Shown: positions 51,001 through 62,800 of the stretch, piece after piece
Position numbering within the stretch: the first letter of the stretch is position 1
Layout: each line of letters starts with the position of its first letter
Source of the DNA: Streblospio benedicti
Lineage: Eukaryota; Annelida; Polychaeta; Spionida; Spionidae
Direction of reading: 5' to 3'
DNA length: 64,000 nt
Assembly (NCBI GenBank): GCA_019095985.1
Contig: CM032662.1
Coordinates: 40,754,921 to 40,818,920, forward strand
Position numbers and translations under genes: made by a program
The notes under the pieces: model-generated
The model's input: the letters and a program-made list of their open reading frames with translations, nothing else
Databases searched by the model: none
What the model was told of the DNA's origin: nothing

Positions 51001-54000
51001 CATAATGAATGTATAAAAGTAAATTGAACTTTTTGTGAGTTTATTAATTTAAAAATAATGTTTATTATTAAACAGAATGCAAGTATCCCTCTTTAAATAG
51101 ACTGTTTTGAATGTTAAGTTGCCTTCAATATTTTTCTTGTCGTCAAATGCTCCATTACCCAAATTAGCCAAAAAAGTCAAAAAATCTATTTGCAACACAT
51201 TAATTCTCAGTTTTTAGGAGCTATTGTCTAGAATTGACATTAAGTACTCTGAATACAAAGACGATTATAGTGCCCTGCCCCTAAGCCGTTTGTAAATGCC
51301 ACACGTAACTGTTACTAATCCTTGCGTGTATTGATAGTAGTTTACCGGCCCATGACTAGAACACCTGCATTTTAGTGCCTCTTTAAACTTAGCAAAGAAA
51401 TGTAACTTCCCTAAGTTCCATTGAAGAAGACCAACTGTATGATTTTACAAGCATATCGCATTTCAATGAGACCAACAACATGGACTTGAATTTTGTTTCC
51501 GTTTTTACTTTTTTCCGACCACGAACTGGTGTCAGATATCAATCAAATGAGAACAAATGTAGAATAAGAATGAAGTGAAGAAAAAACGCCGGTTTGATTT
51601 GAATGCTTTAAGATATAGTACTTGTGAACATCTGGTCCAGCTTTTAAAATTCTACATGCACTCTTATGAGGCTATCAGGGATTTCATGACAGCTACTTTT
51701 AGCTAGAGTGACGGCTTCTTAGAACATGCAGAAAACAATTAATCGTAAAGTGAAGTGGCTTTGATAAAAGTAACATTTATCTCGATGCTTGACATGGCGT
51801 TTGAGCTTTCCCCTAGATCATGTTTTTCTACCCATATTTCATATTGGATGGGCTTTCAATAATATAGATATGGAATCCATACATCTAAGAATGTAATAGA
51901 TGTATTGTAATTACTTGACTTGGGTGTAATTGGGGATTCTTTCTCCTTGTCTATAGGGCTATATATGTGTGATAAATCCCTATAGACTTTGAGAAAAAAT
52001 CTCATAATGTCAATCAAAAATAGAATAGAAATACTATATAGATATTAAACCATGAGCTGAATGACTATAAGACTTTATGACAAATTACAAAAAGTTGCAT
52101 CATTTAATGCAAGTTGAACATGTGCTTGCAAATTAGTTACCAATCGGTAATCACATTCGCTCATATAAGGTCGAATCTTTTCATATTGACAGGGCTATTA
52201 ATTTTCCTAGCGTGGGCTTTGTCGTGCAAGATAAAAGCAAAGTTGATGCATTACATACTTCAAAGTTGAGCATTGAAAACCTTCGGCCTTTGAGTTCATT
52301 GTGTATCTCAATAAGGGAGAACGCTTTTTGTCACAAATCTGGCGCTGGAAGGTGGCGCCAAGCTGCTTTCTTACTTGGTTAAGGTGTGCATCTGCCTGTG
52401 TCTTGCTGCGCCGACAGCTTTCTGTTAACCCGCTAACCTGCGAGGTCGCGCGTTCAAAGGCTGGTAATTCGTTTCTTTTGTGCACTGGCCAAAGAAGGTG
52501 AGGTCTCTTGACTCGGCTGGACATTGGGGGTGTGTGCTTTGCCGGGAAGAGCAGGGAAAGGGGAGTGGTACGTGTCAATGCAAGAGCTATGACCGGTCAG
52601 CTGGGTCAGCCGTACTACATCATTGCCCGGTGAACTGTGGCAGCTCCGAGAGGGTCCCTGATGAGCAGCTCTGCCAGGAACATGATTTGTGGGGTGGAGT
52701 ATTGTCCAGTTTGGTCTTAAAGGTCAGAGGCTTATGTCTTAGAGAGCAAGACACATGGCCGAGCGCTATTGTGTTGGGAACAAAGTCTTTTTGTGCGCAG
52801 TGTAGTTCTTCAGACTCATTAACCACCCAAGGAGAGAAAGAAAACTCAAAATCTTCATCTCTTGACCAGGCGGCAGCTACCAATTTAAAGAAATCAGAGC
52901 ATTTTGTAAAGAAAAGCTTTTCATGGCCAGTAGCCAGGTGCAATTGACCAGTGATTTCTTCTTCTTTTTGCATTGGTTTGGCTATTAATGGCTGTTTGAA
53001 GCATTTCTCTCTTTATTTTTATGAGTATTTCTCGTTTTGCCAAAGTGCTCAGTGAAGCAGACTCTTCTGAGGAGTCTTAGACAATGTTTGCCTGTAATTA
53101 CATGTATTCACAATGCACTCTTTGATGTGACAATTCCGCATCGTTTGAAATGCAAGATCTTTGTTGAATTTGTCAGAAATATTCGCTTTTCCGTTTGCTC
53201 ACATTTATCAAGTCTTGAGTCGCGATTGACACACCTTTTCACACCTGTGATGTTGGCACTTCTGTTTTTTTCCTTTCTATTTTGAGTATCATTGAGGGGG
53301 AAAATCCATAATGAGATGCATTTCAAAGTCAGTGCCCCAAAGCAGCAGACTCAGAAACTCATTGTATCTTTAGTTTGCATCTGCAATTTCTTGGCATTGT
53401 CATTATCTCTTGGGAAGTTGAAGCTGATAATTTCCCTTCCTATAATTTGGCCATCTGTTAGTGCACTTGGCAAAGGTGCGATAACTTTTTTTTCTTTCAA
53501 GGAGTTTGGCTGCTAACGGAACACCAACAAAAGCGACAAGAGTCGCTGTCTCGGGAGACAATTAGAGTGATTATGAATCGGCTCGTAACAATGGCAAAAG
53601 GCAACTTTTAATTGATCATAATAACCGGTGTGGAAGGGGATATGGGTGCTGTGTAATAGACCCGCAGGCAAATAGTAGTCATTGACGACGCATGCGGTGA
53701 TTAGACAAGGATTTGAAAAGACCCACAGAATTGGTAAATACTGGCACCTACATTGTCTCTGCGAAGCCTCATGATTCCCAATGGTCGTAATTTGACAGCC
53801 GTGGAGTCTCGTGATAGTGATAAACGGCATATTAATGTGATTTGTCTGGACGTAAGTAGCACAAGTCTTACAGTGGCACTAATTACAGTGTACGTTGTTT
53901 CTTCTTTCGCCAAAAGGCTGGTCAACATCTTGAATTCTAGAAGCAGCAGGCGACATCTTACACATCTGTTTAAGTATTGTTTTAAACGTAATTAGAATAA

Positions 54001-56807
54001 ATACCATCATTGCCTGGAGCAAAAATAACCAAATATGGACTTAATCCAGTGATAAACTCAAATTATACACAAATCTTGGGATGGTCGTGACCTCTTCTCA
54101 AATCTCTTCAGCATGTGGCCAGTTGAGGGGCTTAGCAGCTAAGGCATGAGGGAAATATCTTTTTAATGCTTTTTGTTGCAAAGCCACATCTGTCTGTTTG
54201 ATATCATTGAAGTTCGCATATAAAATCAGATGACCAGTGCTGCTTAATAAGGTGCCCCGGGCACGAGTTATTGTTGCCCTTTCTTACTGCCATTGTTCAT
54301 TTGCTATTCAAATATCTTGAGTAGAGGTCCACCTGTCCATCATTGTAGGGGTCAGGTGGGCAGGAAAGGGAACCCGGGTCAAGGAATCCCCCATTGTCAA
54401 CTAGCGTATAGTGAAGGGCTTGAGGAGACCATGTACCCCGAGGCCCTAACCAGGTCAAGTTCGTGGTCAATATATTCAGTTTTCATGGGGTATCGGTTAC
54501 AGAACATGAAAGTTTTGTTTTTGTATCACCTTCAGCTGCTGTTTGATCTTTCATGATGTAGTGAAAATCATATTGATTGATTTTACTGTCTTTGTTTTTT
54601 CAAAGACGATCATTGTTTCATGATGACCGTTGAAAGACAGATTTTGAAAAATGTTTCATAGAAGGGTTTGTATTTTTTGAATACATTTTGCTTTTGGGTG
54701 GATATTTTCATTCAAGGTATTAAACACACTTGAGCAAGAATATGCACTGAAGCCTAATTTGTGAAAATAATTAATTTTCATGCTTTGCAGTAAATATCTT
54801 TTTTGAAAAGCTAATTTCTTAAGAGAGAATGCACGTAAATATTTTGAATGGCATTAGTAGACATCGGCCTGATGAAAGACATTACAAATGCATTATAGCT
54901 CAATTTTCTATTTAAAGTGCACCTGTTTTCACCATCGAGTGCACCGCTTCACTTTTATTCGCCTCCATTCAATTATACCAATAACAATTATCTGTGCGAG
55001 GCAAACAATATTATTATCACCTTGTCCTTTGAAGCGAAATGCATTGAATGGTAAATGTGCGAAGATGGTTACACCTGAGAAAGCTGATCCGAAGGAGGCC
55101 TTAGAAAGACACCGGTCGCGTGCCTATAAGAAGATGCCACGCTTCGATAGTAGCACTTCTGTCACTGTCAGCACAGCCTCCAATGAGATCTCATGCCAGA
55201 GGCAATAAAGATAAAGCTCTACCGTTATGAAATTACGTTAGATCTTTCTTGCGATAAAAGATTAACCGCAAGTCGTGGCAAATTACGTACAGGAAATTTG
55301 CGAATTAGGCTTGGATGGGCTGCAAGCTGAGTGGTGATGACAATGCTTTCAAGGCTTTTACCTTGCCAATTGTATGACTGCTTTAGCAAAGGCATTACCA
55401 TCTTGCCTTATAAATCACTTTATTGATCCTAGTGTTTTCCCCTCTCGTCGCCCATTATGGCCAAGTTGGCAAAGACCTTTCTACCTGTGTTACCCACTTA
55501 CTCTTAATGTACAGAAATAAGTGCGTTTATTGAGGCCTGATTATAGCTCCTTCTAGCTGAAGACACAGTCTCAAAGCTGCGTCGGAGAAACGTACGAAAG
55601 TCCTCGCATTGATCCAGGTAATAACTGCTATTTCGAGGCAATCACGCCGCAAACGCTGAGAAAACTCATTATATCACCCGCAGTGCATCACAAGCCAGTG
55701 CGCACTAATTGTTTGACTTGATATCGAACCAAAGTTGTGAGATTCCTAGAAATTACCCACGCTCAAAGACTGCGAGGAGAAAGTCAGTGTGACTGCACCC
55801 CTTGATGTATTCAAAGGGAGTGTCTTGATGTATTCAAAGGGAGTGTGGCATAAACATTCGCCGCATAAAAGGGTTAGGGGTCCAGCCGGGTGCAAAAGGC
55901 TGCAAGAAAAAGACATAGAAAATGGGCAGGGACTGTAAAATGAGGTGGCATGCACCTGCCCTCCCTTTCTCGGTCCTCCTGCGCTGGCCAGCCAAGCGCA
56001 AGTCATTTATTCACTGGCAAAAGAAGACGAAAATGATGTTGTGTAATGACTTCTTGCGAGGGTTAACTCAAAGGGCAGGCCCAGAACAAGACCATGGCCA
56101 TAAAGAGGGCGCCGGTGTCTGGGGGTGAGACCGGCGCAGGCCACGGGTCAGCTGTCTCGCCGGCCAGATGCTCTTGGGCGCCCTCTACTTCTTAGATGTT
56201 AAATTACACAATGAGCAAACTTGACAGAATACAAGTGTTTGACTTAGAAGAACACTAAGAATTACTTTTTTGGTCACGGTTCTAACAAGTGGCAAGGACA
56301 AATGGAGAGGCAAAGTCTCATGGCCTTTTAAAGTTATGCTCGTGCACCGTGGTCTTTGTGCGTCGATTTAGGGACTTCATAAATCTGGAGCAATCTTTCT
56401 GGATCCATGGCCAGGGAAGACATTATCATTGTTCTTTCTGACAATATGATAGCCACATAAAGATTTGCCCATTTCATGCCATATTTGTTAGGAGGTCCCT
56501 TTGTTATTTAGCTTGATTTATTAATGTTCTTAAGACATTTAACAGCAATATGCTCTTTTCTCTTTTCACAGTGAAAGTACTTGCTGCCAGTTGGTATATG
56601 ACTTCAATTTATCAATTGTTTTTCACTGTTCTAATAATGAATGTGTTTCTTTTTTGCTGTAGGGAATTCTACTACATCCAAATGGAGAAATATGCTCGGC
56701 AGGCGATCGCAGAAGGTGTGAAAAATCCTGAGGATTTGATTGTCACGACAGATTCCGAACTCTACAGAGTCCTTAATCTTCATTATAACCGAAACAATCA
56801 GTTAGAG
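27784..56807 (+). CDS. prospero: Prospero/Prox1 homeodomain transcription factor (last exon beyond window)
   Basis: Nuclear transcription factor that drives cell-cycle exit and differentiation, mainly of neural cells. Exons: 27784-30060, 36970-37124, 56663-56807. They give 859 residues, open at the 3' end in phase 0. The start is the first ATG after an in-frame TGA at 27724. Conserved blocks: KLLRER/NSYDEI in the N-terminus; KRARVENII at 225-233; a Gln-rich coiled coil at about 280-312; FIREARKLV near 363; the helix [20 protein letters not shown] at about 395-415; PKKKRTKV, an SV40-like nuclear signal, near 598-605; then the homeo-Prospero domain from [10 protein letters not shown] (about 762). 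The roughly 60 C-terminal residues of the Prospero domain (PSWKK..IYK..K-like) were not found up to base 64000. Introns are 6.9 kb (AT-AC), 19.5 kb, and more than 7 kb, as expected of a developmental regulator with many intronic enhancers. Confidence 0.95.
30061..30069 (+). promoter_or_regulatory. U12-type AT-AC splice donor (ATATCCTTT)
   Basis: These nine bases are the exact consensus of the minor-spliceosome AT-AC donor. They stand right after a complete codon at the end of the prospero N-terminal exon. The partner acceptor is at 36952-36969. Confidence 0.88.
30123..30128 (+). promoter_or_regulatory. Candidate U2-type donor nested inside the U12 intron
   Basis: CTAAG|GTGAGA is a good major-class donor, 62 bases downstream of the U12 donor. 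Using it would retain 62 bases that carry an in-frame TAA at 30082-30084. A candidate partner acceptor is TATTTTGAG ending at 36910. Whether it is used cannot be told from the sequence. Confidence 0.45.
30838..30845 (+). promoter_or_regulatory. TATA box with initiator-like sequence inside prospero intron 1
   Basis: GGCC-TATAAAAG is followed 27 bases later by TTCAGCC, whose A at 30865 is at a typical TSS distance. It could be an internal promoter for a short or non-coding transcript, or chance. No downstream frame of note begins here. Confidence 0.3.
36952..36969 (+). promoter_or_regulatory. U12 branch site and AC acceptor
   Basis: GACCTTAAC (36952-36960) matches the minor-spliceosome branch consensus (TTCCTTAAC). 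It is followed by CCTGTGCAC, whose AC ends at 36969. The branch-to-acceptor distance of about 10 bases is right for U12 introns. The exon resumes in phase 0 ([10 protein letters not shown]). Confidence 0.85.
36970..37124 (+). CDS. prospero: prospero exon encoding the first half of the homeodomain
   Basis: It encodes [40 protein letters not shown] and [10 protein letters not shown], ending inside the codon for R of NFR before GTAAGA. Codon use is strikingly GC-rich compared with the surrounding DNA. The open frame extends upstream to an ATG at 36943, but those codons are the U12 branch and acceptor region. Confidence 0.95.
38257..38514. mobile_element. 258-bp MITE with perfect 14-bp TIRs, pogo/Tc1-mariner-like (family B)
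   Basis: It starts TACAGTGGAACCTG and ends CAGGTTCCACTGTA, exact inverted copies. Read as CAGTGGAACCTG termini flanked by TA, this is the pattern of Tc1/mariner-superfamily (pogo/Tigger-like) elements, which duplicate a TA target. No transposase frame is present. Internal TTCACTTCTACC and TTTTAAGGACA repeats also occur in the 41913 copy. Confidence 0.75.
38876..39057 (+). repeat. Family A dispersed TIR repeat
   Basis: The copy is fairly well preserved. It opens GAACTCCTTCATTAAAACTACCC, with GTGGTCTCTTTATGGAGGTT and AAAATGGTCTTATTACAG inside, and ends GGAGATTCTACTTTA. Its open frame (about 70 residues) is a by-product of the repeat, not a gene. Confidence 0.7.
41913..42099. mobile_element. 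187-bp MITE, family B copy
   Basis: The ends TACAGAGGAACCTG and CAGGTTCCAGTATA are imperfect TIRs of the same family as 38257-38514. It shares internal blocks such as ACTTTTCACTTCTACCAT and AAAGTGAG. It is shorter and more diverged. Confidence 0.7.
42875..42994 (+). repeat. Family C dispersed repeat
   Basis: It contains GGCTTTTACATGAATG and ends GTGGGCCCTTTGGACAGTTC followed by TATACGGTAT, matching the end of 11650-11838. The left edge is uncertain. Confidence 0.4.
48662..48734. repeat. Two-copy tandem repeat, unit about 37 bp
   Basis: AACTAAACTAAAACCATCCT..AAATCTCAAGCTG is followed directly by AACAAAACTATAACCATCCC..AAATCTCAAGCTG. Confidence 0.7.
49241..49421 (-). repeat. Family A dispersed TIR repeat, reverse copy
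   Basis: It starts TACAATAGAACGTCCAATAA and ends GAGAGGTTCTACTGTA. It contains AAGACCACTTCTCTATTGAG and AGAGACCACCTCTTGATTG. Confidence 0.7.
51935..52001 (+). ncRNA. Pre-miRNA-sized hairpin in prospero intron 2 (candidate only)
   Basis: Arms GATTCTTTCTCC..GTCTATAGGG and CCCTATAGAC..GAGAAAAAATC pair over 20 of 24 positions, with a 3-nt internal loop and a 19-nt terminal loop. Size and shape fit a microRNA precursor. I recognise no known miRNA seed, and a chance hairpin or tiny foldback element is equally possible. Confidence 0.25.
55801..55846. repeat. Exact 23-bp tandem duplication
   Basis: CTTGATGTATTCAAAGGGAG followed by TGT occurs twice head to tail without a mismatch, indicating a recent local duplication. 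Confidence 0.85.
56663..56807 (+). CDS. prospero: prospero exon encoding the second half of the homeodomain and start of the Prospero domain
   Basis: After TTGCTGTAG the exon completes the split R codon and reads [40 protein letters not shown] and YNRNNQLE before GTATAT. It ends in phase 0 exactly where the conserved VP of the Prospero domain should follow. That next exon is not within the remaining 7.2 kb. Confidence 0.95.
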
Positions 56808-59800
56808 GTATATATTTTTTATAGCAAAAGTACCAGTAATGACTCTTTGTAAAACACCTTTTGAGATGTAAACATTTATTGTTATATTTGTGTAAGTTTC
56901 ATTCAGTGTTATTTCTGTTTCTTATAAGAAACCTGCAGATTATGGAAGTAGTTATAAGGTTTCATACTAGTTAGATGAAGGTTACAGCACTCTACCTGCT
57001 ATTTGGTCTTGTATCTATTGAGTTGGGATATACATGTAATTAGCTCTATTAGGACTATCATGGCAATTTTATTTACATATAGAAAACAATAAAAATGCGT
57101 TTTAGTTTACTGCCAATGCACTATTATCAATGCCGGGATCAGGTTCTATTCTAGTGAACTACACAAAATGAAAATCTATAAGAACGTAAACTCAGTTTCT
57201 TCCATTTTCAATTATTTGCCGCAAACATATTCATTGCAATGAAAGATTCATCGCTCAATAGCGCAGTCCATTAACTGTCCAAACTTCTACGCTATCCACA
57301 TCAGAACTATTTCTGGGCAAACACCTTTTCCAAACATGTGATGTGCAATCAAATCAGTGTTACTTTCATCTTTGATCTGTCAGCCATTGTTCTTTATAAT
57401 GCAGTTTCTTGTTGTCGTATTTGCCAAAGGAGAGTGGCTTTTAGTAGCATTATCCTGTGCTACCGGTTGGCTCGTGGCGCATGGATACATCACCAACTTG
57501 AAGAAGGAGCCTCCCTTTCACCCTTGCTCGCATTTGTCTCTATTTGCTCAGGCCGAGGATCGTTATTTGCCAGTGTTAGGAAGCAAAGAACAAGACATAA
57601 TGCGGAGATTGTTTGATGGAGGTCTTTATTGATAGGGACCTTCTCCCACGCTCAGCAGAAGCCATCATGGCTGCACAAATGTGGGGCAATAATACGGAAT
57701 ACGCAGGTAGAGATTTCATGTATCACAAGCAAACATCTACGCAGGAAGAAAGTGAGATTTCTTCATGACAAATTGTAATGTTATTGACATGCCTGATGTT
57801 GACTTCCTTGCAACTTGCAATTCCAAGCAGTTTGAAACATGACCACCACAGTGGCTAATGACCACTGCAGTGACCATCACATCAAGGCTGAGAAACCATT
57901 TAAGTAGCGCTCATCTTCCGTCTGAGAGGACTTTCTCATTTAGTGAGCATGTAATAAGGAACGTCAATGTCCAACAGACATGTCCAAGTGCATGGCTTCT
58001 AAAGAAGATCACATGCTCACTTTCTTCATGTCATCTCCCAAGAGCAGTAGTCATGTTGTCAGCGACCCTAGAAGATGCAAGTGTGGGGAGAGTCCAGCGA
58101 AGGTGTGGATGGTGAGACTCCAAACTCCAAACTTGATGATCTGATTACACAGACAAATTGGATTTCACAAGCGGAGCATAATGCTTGATTTGGCCAACAT
58201 GATTGGTCAATTTCCCTAGTGTCTTTGTTCTGCGCTTATGCAGACTCGCCATTTTGACGTGGACAGCGATGTTGGTGTTATCTTTTCCTTCTGCTCAAGT
58301 GAGCCCGGCGCAGTCTTCACATTTCAGTGGAGACGCCACTTCCTTTGGCACGTCTGCGGGGACCTCTCCTCGAAATTTCTCATATTTTCCTTGTCAGATT
58401 CGATTAGGCCATGAAAAGCATCGATTCAGAAACATCTTCTAAGTGCTACAGCTGCCATATGCAGCAGTGAGCAGAATGCCATATACACTTTTTACGCGCT
58501 ATTAGAACTTCATTATCAACTACATACTTGTCATCAATCAACATGCCTAACGATTATTAAGTAGATACAAGTAAATGGTTATAGTGTACCTTCATCCATT
58601 CTTGTATTGTGACTATTGTATACGAATTGCCTTGAATGCACAGAGAAAATATGCTCCTTATTTGGTCCAGCCATTAGTTTATTTGTCAGATTACTAAAAT
58701 ATATTAGTTGACTTGGACTTTGGGCCTGTAGGTGTTTTCTTAACCGTAAGGAAATCCTATTTGCTGCATTGACCAATCAGATCTGCATTGAGAGAGAGAT
58801 AATGATAGCATTACGGTAATGAGCTTGTTCTATAAGGTTATTCTCCAACCTGTCAGCCAAGTCGATACAGCGAGAAAGTTGCGTCCGGTATTACAGCATA
58901 CCATATATTGTTGACATGCCAATAAGAACATTTTTGTGGTTTTCACATCTTTCTGTTATTAGAGTCATGATGTGCTGTACAGAATTGGTTTCTTGGTTTC
59001 AATGTGCTTATTACTGTTTATGATTGAAGATGTAAACAGTCGTGTCCTATTTTCATTACATTTAAGTATATTGCACAATTAACAGGCAAGTAAGGGATAG
59101 TCCAGATTATGTTTTCAAACCAAAAATATGCTCCAAGTGCATTTGCAAATTCAGTTGACCTGGAAACAATAAAACAAGAACAAAGTCAAAGCTGCAATTT
59201 ACGGAAGTTCCTATTGAATGTATTGAGATTAATATTGAGTACATGTATTAATGATTGTTTGGAGGAACACAGTAGTGTGCATTGAGCAAAACACGATATT
59301 ACATCGTAGACGGTTGTCAATACTTCACCTTTGCAACTTTATTTGCAAACGTCGTCATTTAGCTGTACAGATGCTACAAGCGCACACTCTTTTGAACAGT
59401 GATAAATGTCAAACAGTGAAGTATAAATTATCGAGCATTGATCTTGCACCGCCTTTATGAAGCGACTACATCACCATCTTGTAAGCGTATGACAAAGGCA
59501 AACAGCAGGTAGAAGATAGCATCAATCATAAGAGCAGACATGTAACTGATCATATCACTTATTATGAGCAATCAATACGCACAACTGTTCGCATGAATAA
59601 TTGCCAAATAAACACTCGCAGAAAAGGCGACAAATTTTCTAATTTTCTTTTTGTTGCTGCTGTTGTAAGAGATCTTTGCCGCATCGAGTAATCTTTGTAA
59701 TGTGTGATGTAACGATAGTGTTTGATTGGTTGATTGAGATAGCAAAAAAGGCAAAGGCATCGATTCATAATTTATGAGTTTTCACGTCTTGTTTAAACAT

Positions 59801-62800
59801 GAGAGGAGTCAATACAAGATCAAGACAAGTGAACTAACATCTATGGATTTGATTCAGATGTTTTTTCAGAAATCTATCATGCTAGTGCAAAGACACACAC
59901 GTGTTGGCGTCATTGTATTATCGATCGGCTCGGATGACAAATTTCCTTAGAAATTTAATGAAGCGGCCGCTTGTCTTGAAAAGTCTTTTAAACATTTTAA
60001 ACAGCTGACGGTGTTATGTTTGCGAAGCTCATGTGATCAAACACCCCTTCCGATGTTGTCCAATAACCTTTACCGCCTCTCTAATGGACGCCCAGGTCAT
60101 ATGCCGATGCCGTCGCCCGGGACAACGACAACGCATTGAAAATTTCTTGTTGATTTGTTCAAACGCCCCTGCTGGCTAATTGAATAGCACCTCTCCGATG
60201 TGCCGTCAAAATTCGATTTGGCCAAAGCGGCGCATAAGCAGACGCAATGTGCCATACGGCAAAAGGCGAGTGACCAATCCACAGCGATCAGCGCTCATCG
60301 ACGCCGCGCGCAGTGACTTGTTACAATCTTCATGCCCCAGCTCTTAAAGCGCATTTCCTCGCACCCGAGATGCACTTACGGGCGAGGCGAGCGATCAAAG
60401 ACTGAGACTCCCCGCTCCCTCCGAGACTCGCGATACACTTAATGTGATCCCATCTTGTTTGTCGTCCGCTCCTGTCAGCCGGAAAACATGCCCTTTAAGC
60501 TGCCCCGCCGTCAGGGACCGCACATTATCCCAGACACTTTATCCAATTTCGACTACTCAATTCTCACAGACGCGGTAAAAGCTTTTCAACTGTCTTAAAA
60601 CAAACTTCTGGGGGGCCACACTATTGAGGTGGAAACTCCGCTGGGAAGCCCATACTTTTAGCCTATTCTCCCCGATTTAGAGCTTATAATCATAGCATTT
60701 TCGCTGTTGTTATAAAGAAGCGATAGCTGTGGCGCCTGCTGTCACCCAAGAATGGGAAAATGCCTTTGTGAAGAGGTCAGTTCTCGGGATCTTGGTGAGG
60801 ATTAATGTGCAAATATTGATTCAGAGTACAGAAGAACTTCTAATAGAACTACCCTTGGGATTGGCCTCAACTGGCCTCAATAGCGAGGTGGTCTTTTAAT
60901 GGAAGTTCATGATGGCCTCTTCATGAAGAAGTGGGACTGCAAGAAATGCTCTTATTACAGAGTTGATCACATTATGTGGTTGGTCTTTACTGGAGGTTCT
61001 ACTGTAGAGTGGCAAGACTTTGACTTCCTCATGATTCCTCGTCTGTGTCGTCTGCTCCATGGTCCAGAACTCATTAAGAGGGTGAATAAAACATCAGCCT
61101 CTGAAGAGGGCTACTTAAGGCTGCCGAGTGCTGTCTTTGATTGCCTATGCAAAGAGGGAATGCTGATATGGGAAGTGATACACTCACATGTCTTCGTACG
61201 CCCTATCTGCTTAAAGATGTCAATTACACTGAGCTAACATTGCAATCAATGGCGCTAACATGGAAACGGTCTAAGGAACGGAAATGGGGGAAATTATACA
61301 AATGGAACAAGCACTTAAAAAGATAAAATAAACATCCATTGGGCCATGACAGCTGCAATAAAAGAAACTGACTGCACGTGAGTGATCGCGTTTCTTGCTT
61401 CCAAAGCGTAAATCTTATCGGTTGATTGGGCACGATTCACAGGTCTGTAGGCCTAAGCCATCAGGGTATGCTATTACATCGGCAGCAGGCCTTTGTAATT
61501 ATGTTACATGTCAGTCCGATCAAGACATTGTAATCAGGTTTGTGAAAGCATGTTAAAACTCCCCATATTGGGGGGCATATTGATCATGGCTATTGCATTA
61601 GACATGAAAGAAATGATCTTTTTAGGCTACTGTGGCTGCTCGTAGACATGCCTCCTCTCAAGTCAATGGAATGCAGCTTTTAAACAGGGTTCACCACGAA
61701 GCAAAAACAAACTATGTTCGATCACGCGCATAGAAATTATCATCGTTTGCGATCATTCTTCTGATCTCACAAAAGACATTGCCTAATGGGCGGACGCCAT
61801 CACCATTATGCAAAGCAGCTGACCATGCACGGCGAATCATCGCTATCTGTGTTTTACATGTCTAAGTGTGATGTAAAAGCTATGAATAACATTAGAGACG
61901 CAGCCGCGGAGGCAGTGGAGAGTGTATGACAGACGGCAGGCGCAGAAAAGGAAATGTAAATAAAGACGTGTGCCAGCAAGGCTTCACCAATCTCATGATG
62001 CATTAGCCATGTATGTAGAAGTGTCTGTCGCCTTCTCTTCTGACTTGATAGGTGGAGCACAATTTATACTGTATGAATTTTATGTTTTATGAAAAAGTAG
62101 ATTTCTGCTACCGAGAGAGAAATATTTTTATGTTGAAGTCTGTATTCATGAATCAAAAGACACAGTTATTGTATGTGCTGATTGAAAGAGAAATGGGCTT
62201 AACCTGTGATTCTTTTAAATATTGTATAATATATACTAATAAGCAAATCTAGTAGCAACCTTATAAAAACTTAGTCCAGTTTGTTCAAACTCCAAAAGGG
62301 TTTCTTTGAGACACTGATGACAAAGTTGTTGCCTCCGTTACAAAGTAGAGAGCAAGAGCTAGAAATATTGCATTATAAATGCTTGGCAGCGTGTTGCCAG
62401 TTAGCCCCACAGGAGAAGACATTGCCGTGCCTATATCAATAGAATGCGCCTGCATTATTCACAAGCGCTTCTTTTGAGCAAATTACTTAGTGTATTAGAT
62501 GACAACGGCGACACCGCGATGCAATGGCAGGTTGCATATTATTGGGCGCAGCTTTTATTGTCTCTTATTATAGACTTGTTTCAATTTCGGCCGGCTTTCC
62601 CCCAATAATAATGTCTGGATGCTTCAACTTCCTCCTGGTCTTGGATGTAAACCCAGCAAGATCAGCACAGCTTTGTAGAAGGCCATCAATTTTCCATCTG
62701 CTTCAGCCTCATGCTTCCCACATTCAAGTGAAAACGGATATGAAAAACTTGTTGCGTATAAAAGAGTTTAATTGATAGATATTAATTGTACGAAAAAATC

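Larger units (their letters stand above)
37125..56662. other. prospero intron 2 (19.5 kb)
   Basis: No coding exon is supported on either strand. It holds two family B TIR elements (38257-38514, 41913-42099), two family A repeats (38876-39057, 49241-49421), a family C repeat, two short tandem repeats and a pre-miRNA-sized hairpin at 51935-52001. Long stretches between these are GC-moderate, repeat-poor and full of ATTA and ATTTGCAT-type words (octamers at 46914-46921 and 49901-49908), as expected for cis-regulatory DNA. Confidence 0.55.

Noticed and set aside
57338-57632. Two overlapping plus-strand frames of about 90 codons, considered as the missing Prospero-domain exon
   Set aside because: Neither frame contains the conserved TLREFF or SWKK..YK motifs, and no acceptor followed by a VP codon pair fits.
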